From assembly GCA_015499985.1 (NCBI GenBank), contig JAAAUF010000045.1:1-64000 (forward strand): a DNA stretch of 64,000 nt. Direction: 5' to 3'. Shown here in pieces: positions 1-13,578 of the stretch (within the stretch, counting starts at the first letter, position 1; every line of letters begins with the position of its first letter). This DNA is from Haplosporangium gracile (lineage: Eukaryota > Mortierellomycota > Mortierellomycetes > Mortierellales > Mortierellaceae). The translations under genes were made by a program, and so were the position numbers. The notes under the pieces are model-generated. The model did no database searches. It was not told where the DNA came from and was given only the letters and a program-made list of their open reading frames with translations.

Positions 1-330
1 GCCTCAGCAGCAGCCTTCTCAGCAGCAGCCTTCTCAGCGGCAGCCTTTTCCTCAGCAGCGATACGGGCAGCCTCAGCCTCAGCAGCAGCCTTCTCAGCAG
101 CAGCCTTCTCAGCGGCAGCCTTCTCAGCAGCAGCCTTCTCAGCGGCAGCCTTCTCCTCAGCAGCAATGCGAGCGGCTTCCTCCTCGGCAACGATACGGGC
201 AGCCTCAGTCTCAGCAGCCTCCTCCTCGGCGGCCTTGACGGCGGCAGCAGCAGCGGCCTCCTCAGCAGCCTTTGCCTCAGCCTCAGCCTGTTCCTTGAGC
301 TCCTGTTCCTTCTTCTCCTGCTCAGCCTTA
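1..330. repeat. 15-bp coding minisatellite (AAAEK units)
   Basis: Imperfect tandem copies of a 15-bp unit of the type gcagccttctcagca encode AAAEK on the minus strand. They are arranged in a higher-order block separated by EAARIAAEE segments. Third-position differences between copies suggest selection on the protein rather than very recent slippage. Confidence 0.85.
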
Positions 331-1792
331 TCCTCAGCAGCCTTGGCCTCAGCAGCAGCAGTATCAACAGCGGCAGTAACATCGACGACAACAGCCTCCT
401 CGATCACGGGGACAGCAGAGACGGCGACGATCTCCTTGACCTCGGTGGCAGGGACAACAACGGTTTGCTCTAATTGATAAGGATAAAATAATCCGAAACA
501 CACAGAAAAAGGGACAAAGGCATAGGTGGTTAGCACCAGGAGCAATAAAAAAAGGGGAGCACGAGATCATATTCTGATGTGTTATCGGAGTTGCATTGCA
601 AGGGGACAAAGGGAACAAAGGAAGGAAGACAGACACAGGTCGACAAAAGGTTGACCGCCAAAACAATAACAAAAAAAAATTGGATCGGGGCAGGGAAGAA
701 AAAAAAGAGTTCCCTTGATGCAAGAGGGAGTATGCAGAGTAGACACCCGATCGTCTCTCTCCCATCCTCGTCCCATGCCACCAAAACAAAAAAGGAAGCC
801 GAAAGAACTTCCTTCCGGAAGCATAGGCATCAGCGACACAAGAAACAATAGAAATTCGCATTTCCCTTTTTTTCTTTTCTTTTCTTTTCTTTTCTTCCTC
901 CCAGAGGCCCAGAAGAGCGGAGAAAAAAAAAGACGACGTGCGTACTAAAATAACCGACCTCCGCCCAGGAAAAAGGAAAGAACGGGAGAAAAGGTATTGG
1001 TTGCCTTTAGTGGCTTCAGTTCAGAGGAAAAAAGGGAATCAAAGCGTTCTTGTTACCCAGGACCCCATGTGAGAAAAGGAATCGTAGAGTCAACATTCTA
1101 CTATAGTTGGCCTTTCGCTCCTTGTGCATAATCGGTATCTTTCCGTCTTCCCGATCATCCATTCCTTCCTTGATTGCTCTACAACCTCGTCCACGTTGTG
1201 CTCCACACCTCCACATTCCCACATGTGCAGGATACACACGGATTAGTCGCCGTGGAGAAAAAATACGCAAGAAAAGAAGGAAAAATAAAGGATGATGGTT
1301 GTAAATTGGTGAACACAAAAAAGAATGCACCGAAAAAGAATAAAAGAACAAGATGCGCCTCCTGCCACTGTCCATGATTTCCGTATATCGACGCTAACTC
1401 AGGGATGTCCCTTGTTGTTGTTGTTGTTGTTGTTGTTGTTGATGCTTTTCCAATGGAGTAGCGCATGTCCAACGACCAACAGAATCGACAGCAGGCGAAC
1501 ACCAAACAACTCATTTAGAAAGGCATAGTGTAAAGGGGTAGATTGAAGAGAAAGTGGCAAGGCATCCACGAAGCGCGTTTTTTGACAGCGCAAAGAAAAC
1601 CAAGAGAGAGGAAGAGACAAAAAGAAAAAAGAGCAAAAAAAAGCAAGGCAAGACGAAGCTACGTATGCGTGTATCATGTACAGAGGCGCCATTCAGAGAC
1701 ACATTGGCGTCCAGAGCTTGCGTGCAGGTTGATGTGCAGGTTTTGTCAAAGCGAATGAAATAGGCGTGGGACATACCGGTGATATCAGACAT
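1..1792 (-). CDS. Ala/Glu/Lys-repeat protein, 3' end outside window
   Basis: The gene has a 16-nt first coding exon (1777-1792, MSDIT plus one base) followed by a GTATGT donor. A 1,307-bp intron then leads to an exon from 469 that stays open to the window edge. The phases join exactly to give a glutamate codon at the junction. After an acidic/valine-rich stretch of about 45 residues the protein becomes a run of AAAEK pentapeptides mixed with EAARIAAEE units. This pattern predicts a long single alpha-helix or coiled coil, similar in composition to TolA-like linkers. No catalytic domain, signal peptide or membrane segment is visible in the part present. Function is unknown. The tandem 15-bp DNA repeats make copy number likely to vary and assembly error possible. 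I am fairly sure of the reading frame and less sure that no further small exon lies inside the long intron. Confidence 0.6.
1412..1441. repeat. (TTG)10 microsatellite in intron
   Basis: Ten perfect TTG copies lie inside the long first intron of the Ala/Glu/Lys-repeat gene (CAA in the transcript sense). No coding role is apparent. Confidence 0.95.
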
Positions 1793-4393
1793 TATGAAAG
1801 CGAAAGTGAAAGGTAAAAAAAAGGTATTTGGTCGTTAGAGAAAAAGAAAAGAGAGTTTGTTGGTGGTAGTGGAAGAACAGTGAAAGTGAACGGGAGTGAG
1901 AGGGAAGAATGAGTGGTGGATGAGCAAAAAAAAAAGTGAATGAGCGGTGGTGGATGATGATGAGAAAAGAGGAAAAGAGAAAAGAAAAAAAAAGGGGGAA
2001 AAAGGTAAAAAAAGAAGCGAAAAGAAGGAAACAAATGAAAAATCGACGACGGACGACGATTCGCAGGACCAAAATAACAACAAAAACAGCAACACACACA
2101 AAAATTTGAGAGCACTCTTTTGTTGCTCATTGAGCTGAACTCGCTCATTCGCTCACTCACTTGCATTCTTAACTCTCAACTCTCTCTCTGTCTTTGTCAC
2201 CTTCCTGTTGACAATTATTTGCATTATCACCTACATGCCTCTGTCGATGGACGCTCTTGACTACATTCCCTGCAATCACACAAATATATACAGTTTCATT
2301 TCGTACGGAGACATAATTACAACCATCATTGAATGTCCCTTCATCATGAAGATCCCCTCGTTTATTTTGACGACACCTCGAAATCGATCACGGACTATCA
2401 CAAGAAAGAGAAAACCCCTTCAGAGACATCAGCCAAAAAAGCCTAATACCAATATGCCGCCATTACCACCATCCACACCTCAGAGATCGAGCCTATATGC
2501 GGCTCTTGGTCCCAGACTACCGTTCAAAATGACAAAGCACACCGCTCGACCTGCCTGCTCGAAGCTCTCTGTCCTAAACGTCTTACCATCTTCCATTGCT
2601 GATGAGCTTATTCGCTTGTTTCTCATTCCTGAACTTCACTTTCTCTCTCCTTTGATCAACAAGTCGAAAGAAATCGTAGCGTTTGTGTGAGAAGAACCTA
2701 TTGGTCTTTCTTTGCCTGTTTTTGAACCTTTATTTTTTTTTGTGTCCTTATCTCTCTTTGCTTTCAAAAAAAACTTTGGCTGGGCTGATTGAAGTAGTAA
2801 GTTGGTAACAGCCAACTATTCAGAAAAGGTGCAGAATTCACACAAGCACGCTTTCAACAAAGGGAGACCCGATCCCTGGACATAGATCATGGTCCTTAAC
2901 CCCTCATTACAGAGCGACGGCTTAAAAAAAGAAAACAAAACAGAGCAAATTTCGATGTCGTTTTGTTGCTGTTTATCTTTTTTTTCTTTTCAAAAAGTCG
3001 AGATGGAGCAGAGTAGAGGAGAAAAAAAAATGGAGGGAGAAAACACATACATTTTTTTTTTTTTTTTCCAGAAGAGACCTCCACAATTCTCAAGTCAATC
3101 CCAAACAACAAACAAAGACGCGGGCTGGCGCAAGCATGAACAAGAGAGTGTGTTGTGTGTGTCTCTGCAATATTGCATTACCTTGGTTGTTTGATGCATG
3201 CAGTCGGTCATCACTCTTATCACTCTTTTTCTCTCTGTCTATCTCCATGACTCTACTGCCTCGTCGCTCTCCAATGGGCAAAGAAGTGGGGGGGGGGGGG
3301 TTTGAATCCTTGCATGAAAATTTTCATCTCAGTATCCGTCAGTCGTCCAAGATAACCCACGAGGAAAATACACAATACTCGTCAGCAACCCTTTGCTTCT
3401 CTCTCATTTTTTTTCTTTTCTTTTTTTTCTCCGTAGCATGGAGGAGTAATGCAAGGAGACAAGAAGAAGCGAGCAAAAGGCGAATTGATGAACATGGAAG
3501 GATGATTCTTCCATCAAAATAAGAGAGAGAGAGAGGGTCATTTCTGGAGGGGATGTATGTCTCTTACTTTCTTTTTTTAATCTCACTGAAAAAAAAGACC
3601 TCCTGGGACCCCAGATTAGTAAATAACACCCTTATATTTCATCGTCATCATACAGGCCATCCGTCATTTTGTCTTTTAGTTTCTTCTTATATCTGTATAG
3701 TACATCGATGGGCACCCATGACCATGACTCACGTACAAAGAACAGAGGGCACACAATACGAAGCATGCATTTAGTTGCTACTGACACATGGTTCTTAGCT
3801 TAATAGATTGGGCTGAGTCCTAAGCGTCAGGGTCCCCCGCCCTTCCCTTGCCCTTTCTGCTCTTCCGATGCAGCTCTAGCCTGAAAATCAATGGACGGGG
3901 TGGATGCTGGTCACCAGACTCTCTCCTTCCATCCGCTATACATGCGTCTAGCATGAATGGCTGACCTTGCGCAATAAACATATGAAAACAAAAATGTTCT
4001 CAAACTCCTGACGGTGTCGGCTTCTCTCCAAACAAACAGCAGAACAAAAAACAAACAAACAAGATGGACTCAAGGAGAGAGAGTCATCCACCCTTGTGAC
4101 CACAGCTCCCATGCTTGATTTATTGCTTCGCCAAAAGTTGAGAAGGAAGGTGGAAACAAGGAGGCACAACAAATTCAGATGGTATTGGACAAGAGAGTAA
4201 ATTAGGGAGAACGTACGAAAACAATCTTGCTATGAATGTAAGGTTATCGCGCCATTTATCAAATTAAGGGCAGTAAGGACCCAACACGCGTAAGCGTTGT
4301 GTTCGTTTTATTACATATCCTTAACGCGTCTTCGTTGAGATAAAACAAACGCTTATTTATTCACGCCATCAAAACAAGAAAGTCTCTTTTTTT
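1793..4393. other. Gene-poor 2.6-kb intergenic stretch
   Basis: The part nearest 1793-2170 is strongly GA-rich on the plus strand, so it is pyrimidine-rich in the sense of the minus-strand repeat gene. It is probably that gene's leader and promoter. The rest holds homopolymer runs, including T-rich tracts near 3050-3070 and a run of 13 G at 3288-3300. It also has scattered short open frames without splice logic or recognisable motifs. I see no tRNA, transposon end or conserved gene here. Confidence 0.5.
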
Positions 4394-7300
4394 TCAAACA
4401 GGAGGAACAGGAAGAGTCTTGACAACACATCCCTCATGACCACCATCAACAAAGACCACAAACCGCTTGACATCGCCCAATCCACCACCACCATTGCTCG
4501 AAGGCGAAGCCCCCGTCGACACCTGGGCATAAGCGAATCGACCCACCAGATCTGTGTACCCGTCCCTCCAGAACGCAGTCGTCGAGCCTTCGGCGGTAGG
4601 TTGCTTCATCTCGGCATAGACCTTGACATACCCGCCGCGGATGGGGCGTCCATTGTTGTCGGCCTTGGAGATCACCTTGATTGTGCCCGTCTGTTCCAGG
4701 GTTTGAATCACAATCGTTTGCGAGTAGTATGTCTTCCAGGTCCGTCTGGCGGCGGGTGGGAAAGTTGTGACAGAGACCACGACGTTCAAGTTCAGGTACT
4801 GGGGCAGGATCGGGATCATCAACAGACCGTCCGTCGCCACGGCGCGCTTGACGGAATGGGCGTCGATTCCGTTGGGCTTTACAAGGCGGTAGCTATTGCT
4901 GGCGTCACCATCCCTGGAAGAATTTGTCGACTCGCTGTTCTCTCCTTGGTCACTGAATGTCAACGGACAAGCCGAGAACATGGCCTCGGCATCAATCGAG
5001 TAGTACTCCACTGTGACCTCACGGACTCCACGGTGACGGACCACCACCACATTCTCGGTTCCAATCTTGAAGTCAACCATGACTGAAACCTCGGACACAT
5101 CATCCTCTTCGTCATCGTCCTCCGCATTGCTGTTGATCTCAGAGGCGGCTCCATCGAGAACAGGGGAAGCAACTAGGACGGGCACAACAGTGAGCGACTG
5201 GTTGATCTCATCCACATAAAGCTGCATATCTTTGAACATCTTGCTCCAGCGTTCAATAGGGTAATTCTGGTACTTGTCCAGAATCGTCTGAACGCCCGCA
5301 ACATCCAGGTCCAGATATGATCCAGACACATCTGCGGGGACCTTAACACAAACACTAAGATATGCCCAAAGGTAATCGTACTGGAGCTGCTGGAAATATT
5401 TGCGAGATGCTCCTTCGCTAACAGAGTTGATGAGGGCGTGGAGTTCATTGAACTTGTCCTTAGCCTCCGTGATCCTGTCCTGGGCCAAGAGGTACACAAT
5501 GAGTACCAAAAGATCGTCGACATCGTGCTTGGGCTTCTCGCTCAGCAAACGCAAGAAGTGGTCGTATTGCTCCCTGAATTTGTCGTTCAAGATCGTCGCC
5601 GTACGAGTCGCCTTGTGAGCTATGGGATGCGAGGGAAACAAAAGAAAAAATGGAGTCAGCATGAATACAACAAAAGCCAATGCAGAATGAAGGTCTTTGA
5701 CAAGATACTTACTTCGAGAGTTGATGAGGGGGAAGTACTCGAGGTACTTGAAAGAATCATCCCAGGTTCCCTCAAAACGGCAATGAGGTCGGCGAGTATA
5801 GAAGCTCGAAGTAAACCAATCGCCGACCTTAAAGTCCATCGGGTTCCGGTTCATCAGATACTCCTTGATCAACTCTTCGTTCTGCATCGCAAAGGCAGCA
5901 CTCCAGATCTGATCATCGTACTCCTGCCGAGAACGCAGTGCCAAAGTGACACGTTTGAGCAGCTGCCGATCCTTGTACAGACGAGGAACCAACCGGTCAA
6001 TGGGTAAGCTGCTCAAGGGGCTAACCTCCAGCTTTGTGAGGATGTCTTCGCGGTTGCCATTCTTGAGGATATGTCCCCAAGTGTCCGTCAAGGTCTCCTG
6101 GCGGTCGGGGGTTGGTTCGCGGACCTTGAGAACTGCAGGGGAACCAAAGGCGATGATGTCCTCGTAGTTGGAGACATGGGCTGGGTAATGAGGGAAGTCG
6201 CCCTGCTCTGGGAAGTAGAACCCATACTCGTACTGGAACGTGGCATGAGGTCTCAGTTCAATGTCATGTCCCGATTCCAAGCTGCCGTAGATTGAGATTG
6301 ATCCTTGAGGGATCTGAACCTCTAAGTGCACCTTCATCGGATTAGGCGAACCGTCTATTAATGAAACGATGAAACATCACTCTGTTAGCGCTTAATTTTA
6401 AAATTTGGTGGCAAAAAAATAAGTTTGTGCCAAACAATGAAACTTACTCATCAGGACGACGTGTGCTCCATACGACTCGAGAGGTCTAAACTCCTGGCCT
6501 GGCTGAATGTACTTGCGTACCTGAGTCATCAATACTTCGTCATAGATCGTCTTCTCGCACTGCTCAAAGTACTGCTGAGTCACCAAGACAGTTCCTGTCA
6601 CAGGAGCCTCAAGCAACTCCTTAGTAGACGAGTGGAAGACAATGGCCGGGGCATGGGAAGTGATAACCAAGTTCTGGTCAGACGACCGTGTAAGCGAAGC
6701 ATCCTTGGGACGGAAAGTCACATCCAGCAAGGCAAGTGTCGCCATGGCATCCGTGAAATTACCAGTGTTGACAACAAAGTTCTATTTGACCACGGAGAGA
6801 AAAACCGGCATTATTATCGGCAAGATTGATTGATTAATCAGAACGCTGCTAATATCTTTCCATCACACAACGTCAAACAAATTGAAATGAAAAAACTCAC
6901 CTGGGATAGAAAGGAGCCCTTGGATTCATCCCACTGCGCCAGATCAAGCCAGAACAAATTGGCCTCATCATAGTGTCCATACTTCCTAAAGTCATCTCGG
7001 TCATAATAATAAGTCTCGCCCATCTCCTTGGTCAGATCCACAGGCTTGAACTGATTCCTAACAATTCTCTCGGACCGCAATCTCTCTTTCATAACGTTGC
7101 TGAGAGCCTTCTCTTGCTTGGACTGGAGCATCATGGCCTGTGGCGCTGGCGCAGATGGTGCAGCAGAATAGGCCATCGGTATCATGGATGCCCCTCCCCC
7201 TGGTGCGGAATCCAACATGTCGTAATTTGTATCCATGTCCATTGCTCGATCACTAACCATCCTAATGGCATTCAACAAATGTAGTAATTTGCATAGTTAG

Positions 7301-10300
7301 TACTCGAAAAGCAATATTCACCCGCAACATAGAAAACTTTCGAGATGTCTGTACATGAGAACTTACTCTGCTTCGCCGTCAAAAAGACCGAAGCCCATAT
7401 CATCGTCGGATTCTTCTTCATATCTCTCCTCTGTCTGCTTCAGGTTGCCAGAGTTCATCACGGTCTGGAACAGCTTCACATGACCTACACCTCGAGCGTT
7501 GTGAACTCGATCCTTCATCCATCTAATCACAGCGGGCTTCAAAGCAGGGATGCGTTGAGCCAAGAGACACTTCTCCATGCATGTCAACTGTTTGAACTCC
7601 TGGAGCGACACGTAGCTGTCCAGAGGCGCTCCAGTAAGGTAGTTGTCCATGAAAGACCTCATCAACTTGTTCTATTTTCATCCGTAAAGGAAAGTAAAAA
7701 AAACAGACATTAGTATCATGTCCCTAGCTCATATAACATAACTTTAGTCTTCACAAGACAATGGTGTTGCTTACCTTCAGGAAGGGAGCGACCACTGCAT
7801 CAAAAAACGGCTTGTCCTTCTTGTAAAGGAACAAGTTGAGTTCATGGCAGTTCCACTTGGAGAACTTTTCTTTCTTGGCCTCGCTCGATAACTTACCCCA
7901 GTCGGCCACAAAGCCAAACTTCCCCAAAGTTTGCTTGCAATCCTCAGTGGGGAGCAAGGTCAACATTATATCGTAGACCTGGCTGACAGAGTTGATGACT
8001 CGAATAGCAGACGACGATCCGTTCGATGCTAGAGTGATCGACTTCAAACCAGATGCGTCGACACCACCACCGGAAGACTTAGGATCAAGGTCAACCCCGG
8101 TACGCTCACCAATGTAGTGCTTGGTGTGATCCAGTTGGCTCTTGAACCTCAGATCGCGCTTTTGGAACTCAAAATTGACTGCAGCAGAAATACGAGGTAC
8201 GACAAACGATTGCTGCAGGATCTGATGTCCGTCCGATGCAACAACCTGAAGGAACGATCCATCCTTAAGAGCAGAGAAGGGAACGCTGACCACTCCTGTT
8301 GCAGGGTTCGGAGTCAAGTTGACGAGGGTTACACTTGGGTTGGCCAAAAAGTTGAGCGTCGGAGGTGCGCGAATGCGTGCGTAGGTGCTCTTCCGAGCGG
8401 TTTGACGAGTCCTGAAAGTGCGGAACATACGCTCAGCCATTTGCTCGTCCATGGCCGCAGTTGTAGTTGTCATGCACTTTGCGCCTTCAAGCATAACTTG
8501 CTTTGACTGAGTCGTCTCGGCAACAACCTACAAAGTAAAAGTAATAAACCATTAGTATCAATTAGATATCCAGACAGCAAGAAAGTGAGAGATCTCATTT
8601 CGTAACACAAACGAGTTACGATGGCTTACCCTCGGAGTTAGCAAGGTACTTGGCTTAGTCAGCAAGTTTCCGGCCCAACGAGCCGTATGAAATTTGCGGT
8701 TCAAAACATACTGATACTCCTCTCCCAGAACACGTCCACTTTTGAACGCCGTCGAGATCTGCTGAGTCTTATCCATCCACCACGGCTCCTCCGCATTCAA
8801 ACAGTTCAAGTTGTTGAACGCGCGATCGCCATAGGGGACAAACTTGGAGGCAAAGACACAGACACGAGTCTCGGGGTTCCAGTTGTACAATTGAATGTCG
8901 ACCTTTTGTTGGCCTCCATCGGCGACGGAGGGAGAAATGTACAGGGGCAGCCTGGCGCTCTCCAGAAGCTCCAACATGGGATTGGATCCGATGACAAAGT
9001 CCTCTAGACCCTGGATAGGAGATCTTGTTGTCTTAGAGGAGGCTACTACAATGCTGATCTGGGTATCGATGTCAGACAAGAAGGTGTAGTATCCAGCCTT
9101 CAATCCCTTGATTGAGAGCAAGCCATTCTTATAATGGATGTTTTTGGTATGATCATCCAAGGTAGTACTATTCATCAGAAGCGAACAAGGAGACATGTGT
9201 GAGATGAAAAAGGAAGAGTCAACGGATCATGTTACACATATCGACAGAAGCAACAAAGTGCCTTACAGATTCCTCAAAAGACTCTCGCCCTTCTTTTCAG
9301 TGATCGAGAACAAGGCGACCTTGCGGATAGTGTCGACATCACCCTGCGCAATAGGAATAGAGATAGTTTCTCCCTCAATGCTATTGATCGTCGAAGGGTA
9401 TACATGCTGATCCTTCTCAGTAATGTTCCACCTCATCGTGGTCGTGTTACAGGTCAAATAATCGATATCCTGCAAGCGACCCAAAAACACTTGACCGGTA
9501 CTGTCAGTCCGCAGGTAGACCTTGACGTTCTCGGTCCAGATCGGGTGAGAAATGTCAAATTCAAGGGGGATATTCGTCCGTCGTTCGCCGTTCTTTCCAA
9601 GCGCCAAGACTCTGTAGCCGTCAGTGTTCTTCCTGAGCACCGTCAGGAGTTCACCGGGGACCCTCACGTTGTCCCAGTTGCCCTTGATCTCAAAGTTGAC
9701 CGATTCGTCCGAGCTGGGGCTAATAGTGGACAAATATCAACGCAGTTTGTTTAGATGGTAGTTTCTTACGTCAAACTGCATTATACTCCGAGCGCAAAAT
9801 AGTACTGCCGCGTCAAACGCACTTTTCAAAAGTGAACTTCTTTGTGGACGTAAGGTCTTGGAAATCATCAGAGCAGATTGCCTTGATCTTGGCCGAGAGG
9901 GTGATGGACAAACTGGCAAGGTTATCAGGAACCTGGAACGTGTACTCGGACCAGTCGATGTCATGTATCTTGAAGTCGGGAACGGTTGTCTTGGAAGAGA
10001 TATTGTTGGTGTCGACATAGTCAATCGCGAGTTCAACCTGCTCCAGCAAGTTGACAGGGACATTCACCACCTCGTCGATTTGCACCGTAGGCTTTAGAAC
10101 AATCTAGCGAGCCAGAGGTGAAAATTGTCGTATGGTTTAGTCTTGTTTCATCGTATCATTGGTGCTTGAAAGGCGCCAGTTTGTCAGTTAATCATTGATA
10201 TGTTACCTTGGAGTTGGCTCTTGCGACCAAGGATTCGTGGTCGACATGACAAGCCAGCTTGAGATCATAGCGTTCAATGCGGTGAGTGAAAGGACGACGA

Positions 10301-12955
10301 ATCGCGAATCCATCGTGGATGAGGTAGATTCTAAAGTCTGAAACTGAGGAGGCTTTCCTGTAGGGGACAATGATATCTCCATCGCCATTAGGCTAATAGG
10401 AGTAAGGGAGAGACACGCGATCAAGAGACAATTAGGGAGGTGAGTGCCACATCCTGTACGACAGCTTGATCTGAACTATAACAAAGATGACAAAAACAAG
10501 ACGCGACGGATCTAAAAAGATTGCTTACTTCGTAGTAATGACCATTGGTCCAGACACTGCACTTGTCGGTCAACTTTTGCTGTTTCTCATCGATGATGGT
10601 GAGGACATGTCCCGCAACACTCTGACGCTCGACAAAGTCCAAATATCCCTATGAAAAGGGGCACATTGGATCCGTCAAAGGAACGGATTGTTGAAGGGAG
10701 TTGTTTTTTGATCAGTGATCTATTTGCGTGTACGGTGCTGAAACATATTAATTTCGATGGTGACTGGGTGCCAATCCCAATAATAGAAAAAAACAAATTG
10801 ACTCCGCCCAAGGCACACATTTGGGACGTATGACGGCCCACTACTTGCTTCTTGCACAGAAGTAAATCATGCTGTTCACCCGGTTAACATTCTCATTTCA
10901 TCTTACCTTGGTGAAGTAAGCAGAGCTGCTTTCACCATTGCTGATCACATCCATCACAAATGCGCCTCGTTTGTTGGCCAACTCGGGCAACTCAATCGTG
11001 ATATCATGCGTCTCCAAGGCCGGGTACTCCTGGACAAGGGTGTGTTCCCAGTTGGGTGTCAATCCATCCAGGTTCAGCTTCTCACCAATGTACCCATTCT
11101 CGTGCTGCTGGAGATAATCAAACGTCTTGACCTCAAAAACGCGCACAAGGATCTTGGGTGCGTTCTTGGCACGAAGTTTGAAGACCACTGCGTCAGAGGG
11201 CAGGAACCGGCTTGGGTTGTGGGATGCAAACTTGAGGATCGTCTGTTTAGCCAACGAGGACAGGCTCTCGTGCTTCGACAGCATGTTGGACCTATAATAT
11301 AATTAAACGTAAATAATTAGTACATGCACCTCAAATTTCTCGCAGCCGTATCAGATTGCGGAATAAATTATGGGAGCAAAAACAAGACGGTCCATAAAGC
11401 GTCATACATACCACTTCGCAAGGTCTTTGTCACCCGAAGTGAGCATGATACGCGCCAACAGAGGGTTCAAAAAGTCCTTAACCTCATAATAGGGCTCAAA
11501 TTCGGCTGCTGACTTGGCCTCATGAATGAAGTGAGACAGATACTCCTCCTCCACCTCATCATGGCGCTCCGCCGTCGCGGCAGGGACCCTCTATTACAGT
11601 AACATCCATGCAAAAAAGGTGGGGAGGATGAGTACCGCTATGTTATTAATTCAACAGCGTCGGTTGGGATGTGCAAACATATACATGTGCCAACTTACAG
11701 AAGACCAGGATGAAAGGGTACAATACAAAGCATCCGAATCTGGCTGCTGGAACACAGAAATCTTGTTGTCGCCCCTCTTCTTAGGCTGCGAGTGACCACG
11801 AGAGAGAACGACATATCTATTAAGGCGACAACCAGTATTTCATCATGTCATTAGTCAAAGGGTGTTTGTTATCACATACGGCGCTATGTAATAAGATCCA
11901 GTTTTTGCTCAAAATCATCCATATGCATACCTCAAAAACTTTGCCTTGTCCAGGGTACCCTTCTTCAAATCGTGCGTCAAACTCAAAAGGTAGACCGAAA
12001 CCTTGTACTGCTCAAATTTTGGCGAAAGACCATCGACAAAATCCACCATCCTGTCCAGCCAATCCTTGTAAGCAGCATCCTTATCAGTCGCAAAGGGTTC
12101 AGGTACGATCCTATTCTCGAGAAGACCCACAAATCCTTCATTGTCCATGAGCGACGGATCTTCCTTCTTGAGCCAATCCAATTGTGCGCGGGTCAATTGA
12201 GAGATTTGGAGAAGGTTGTCCGAGAAATCAATCTGTTGTTCCTTGTAGAGCCGGAGCAGGATCTTGACAGCAAAGAGGTCGATCCTGGTCGAGTCTGCCT
12301 GGCCAATGATCTCTAGACTCGAGGGTGAAAACTGTCGGGCAAAAGATTGGAAAAGGTTGAAGAGCTCATCCGGAGCAAGTCCGTCGACGATCGACTCAAG
12401 CTTGGGTTGGGCAAGAAGGTGAGGCCAAGACTCGCGAGGGATCGAGGAACAGTAGATGTTCGATTGAATTTCCTTAATCAGCTTCTCAGTCATAGTCTCT
12501 GTGCTGACCAAGGCCGGGTCCAATGCCGTCAGCAAGTTCTCAACACCGTGCGACTCCGATTCAACTTCTGTCTCATCGTCATCATCAGTCGTATTGCCAT
12601 CATCACCAGTTGCTTCCACCCCCTGAATGGCTTGGAGAATAGCCGGGTCGAGGTTGAGCCGCTTGAGGAGAGGATCAGGCTTGAGGGGGTAGGCCAGGAA
12701 GGCCAATTGGGTTGTCAGTTGTTCGACGGCTCTCGAATCCAGGACAACGTTAGAGTTTTCTGCTGCGTTCAGTAGTGCCTGTGCTTCCTCGATCGCCTTG
12801 GCAGTCACGGGCACCTCACCGGCCTGCAGCTGCTGCGACAGATACCGCAGACGGTACAGGTAGTACTCTTCTGTGTTGGGCGTGAGGCCCTTGACTAGCC
12901 GTGGACGCGAGGCCGGGTTCAGGGCATAGTCCTCTTGCAGCGTCAGAGTCGTCAT
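4394..12955 (-). CDS. 2,301-residue macroglobulin-like protein, function unknown
   Basis: Fifteen exons join in phase: 11931-12955, 11699-11816, 11412-11590, 10907-11291, 10529-10648, 10207-10392, 9823-10103, 9267-9719, 8630-9167, 7775-8527, 7367-7671, 6901-7261, 6448-6781, 5713-6354 and 4394-5619. They total 6,906 nt. The start (MTTLTLQEDY) has no signal peptide or membrane segment, which suggests a cytosolic protein. Residues 1-340 are helical with an acidic patch near 130-145. Residues of about 340-1350 look like successive beta-sandwich modules of the macroglobulin type, with elements such as GAFVMDVISNGESS and GLKAGYYTFLSDID. A Met/Ala/Pro-rich linker lies near 1475-1500. A helical repeat-like part containing FKYLEYFPLINSRTHKATR spans about 1850-2050, before a final acidic stretch and beta-rich end. 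No thioester GCGEQ motif was seen. I recall large uncharacterised bacterial proteins with similar motifs, but this is memory and not a search result. The exon model is strong; the function is unknown. Confidence 0.85.
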
Positions 12956-13578
12956 GGCAGTGGCTATTGTTCCGAGAGATATGTATGTGTTATGTGCGAG
13001 AAGAAAGTAAGTGATCAGGTGGTTGGTGAGAAAAATAAGTGACTTGTTGAAAAGTGTGGGAAATGAAAAGACAGAGGAAGTCGTTCAAAAAATTTTAAGG
13101 AGGAAAAAAAGCGGTTGAGGGTTCGAGCGTGGCTATGAGAGTGAAGTGAAGAAGGAGGATAGGCGAAGAAGAAAGAAAAGTAAAAAAAAGTAAAAGGAAG
13201 TGAAGAGCATGAGGTTCTTTTTATATCTGCGAAAAAAAGTTGGAGTGACGTCGTATTTACCCTTTTTGCTGGACTTTTTCTTTTTTTTTTTTCGAAGGTG
13301 ACGCTGCGGCAATGAAAGCGCCAAGTTCGCATTCCAGGCTCTCTTCAACGTGCCACAGCAAAGAATGTTGTATGTCTCACAAAGGGGCAACAAGAACTAC
13401 ACAAAACCATGCTGCCATTTGCTTTTAGTTTTTTTTGTTTGTTTTTATTCGCTCAACAAGGATTCATGCATGTAAAATAAATAAAAAAAAAGAAGTAAAA
13501 AAAAAAGAAAAAGACATTATGGTACACCACCCGGCGTGGGTATTTTGTTGTTGTCGTCGCTGGTCTATTTTGCTTTGT
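12956..13578. promoter_or_regulatory. Upstream region of the 2,301-residue gene
   Basis: This 623-bp gap separates two minus-strand genes. Reading on the minus strand, the first 350 bases before the start at 12955 are CT-rich with long T and TTC runs, as at most starts in this window. The far end holds the 3' flank of the Golgi protein gene, with A-rich runs near 13480-13510. No specific regulatory site can be named. Confidence 0.45.

Noticed and set aside
364..861. Phe/Cys-rich minus-strand frames in the long intron
   Set aside because: They read through pyrimidine-rich intron sequence and compete with the phase-perfect 1777/469 junction.
2208..2690. 160-codon plus-strand frame in the gene-poor region
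   Set aside because: No recognisable motif, low-complexity basic composition, no splice partners and a typical random length for this base composition.
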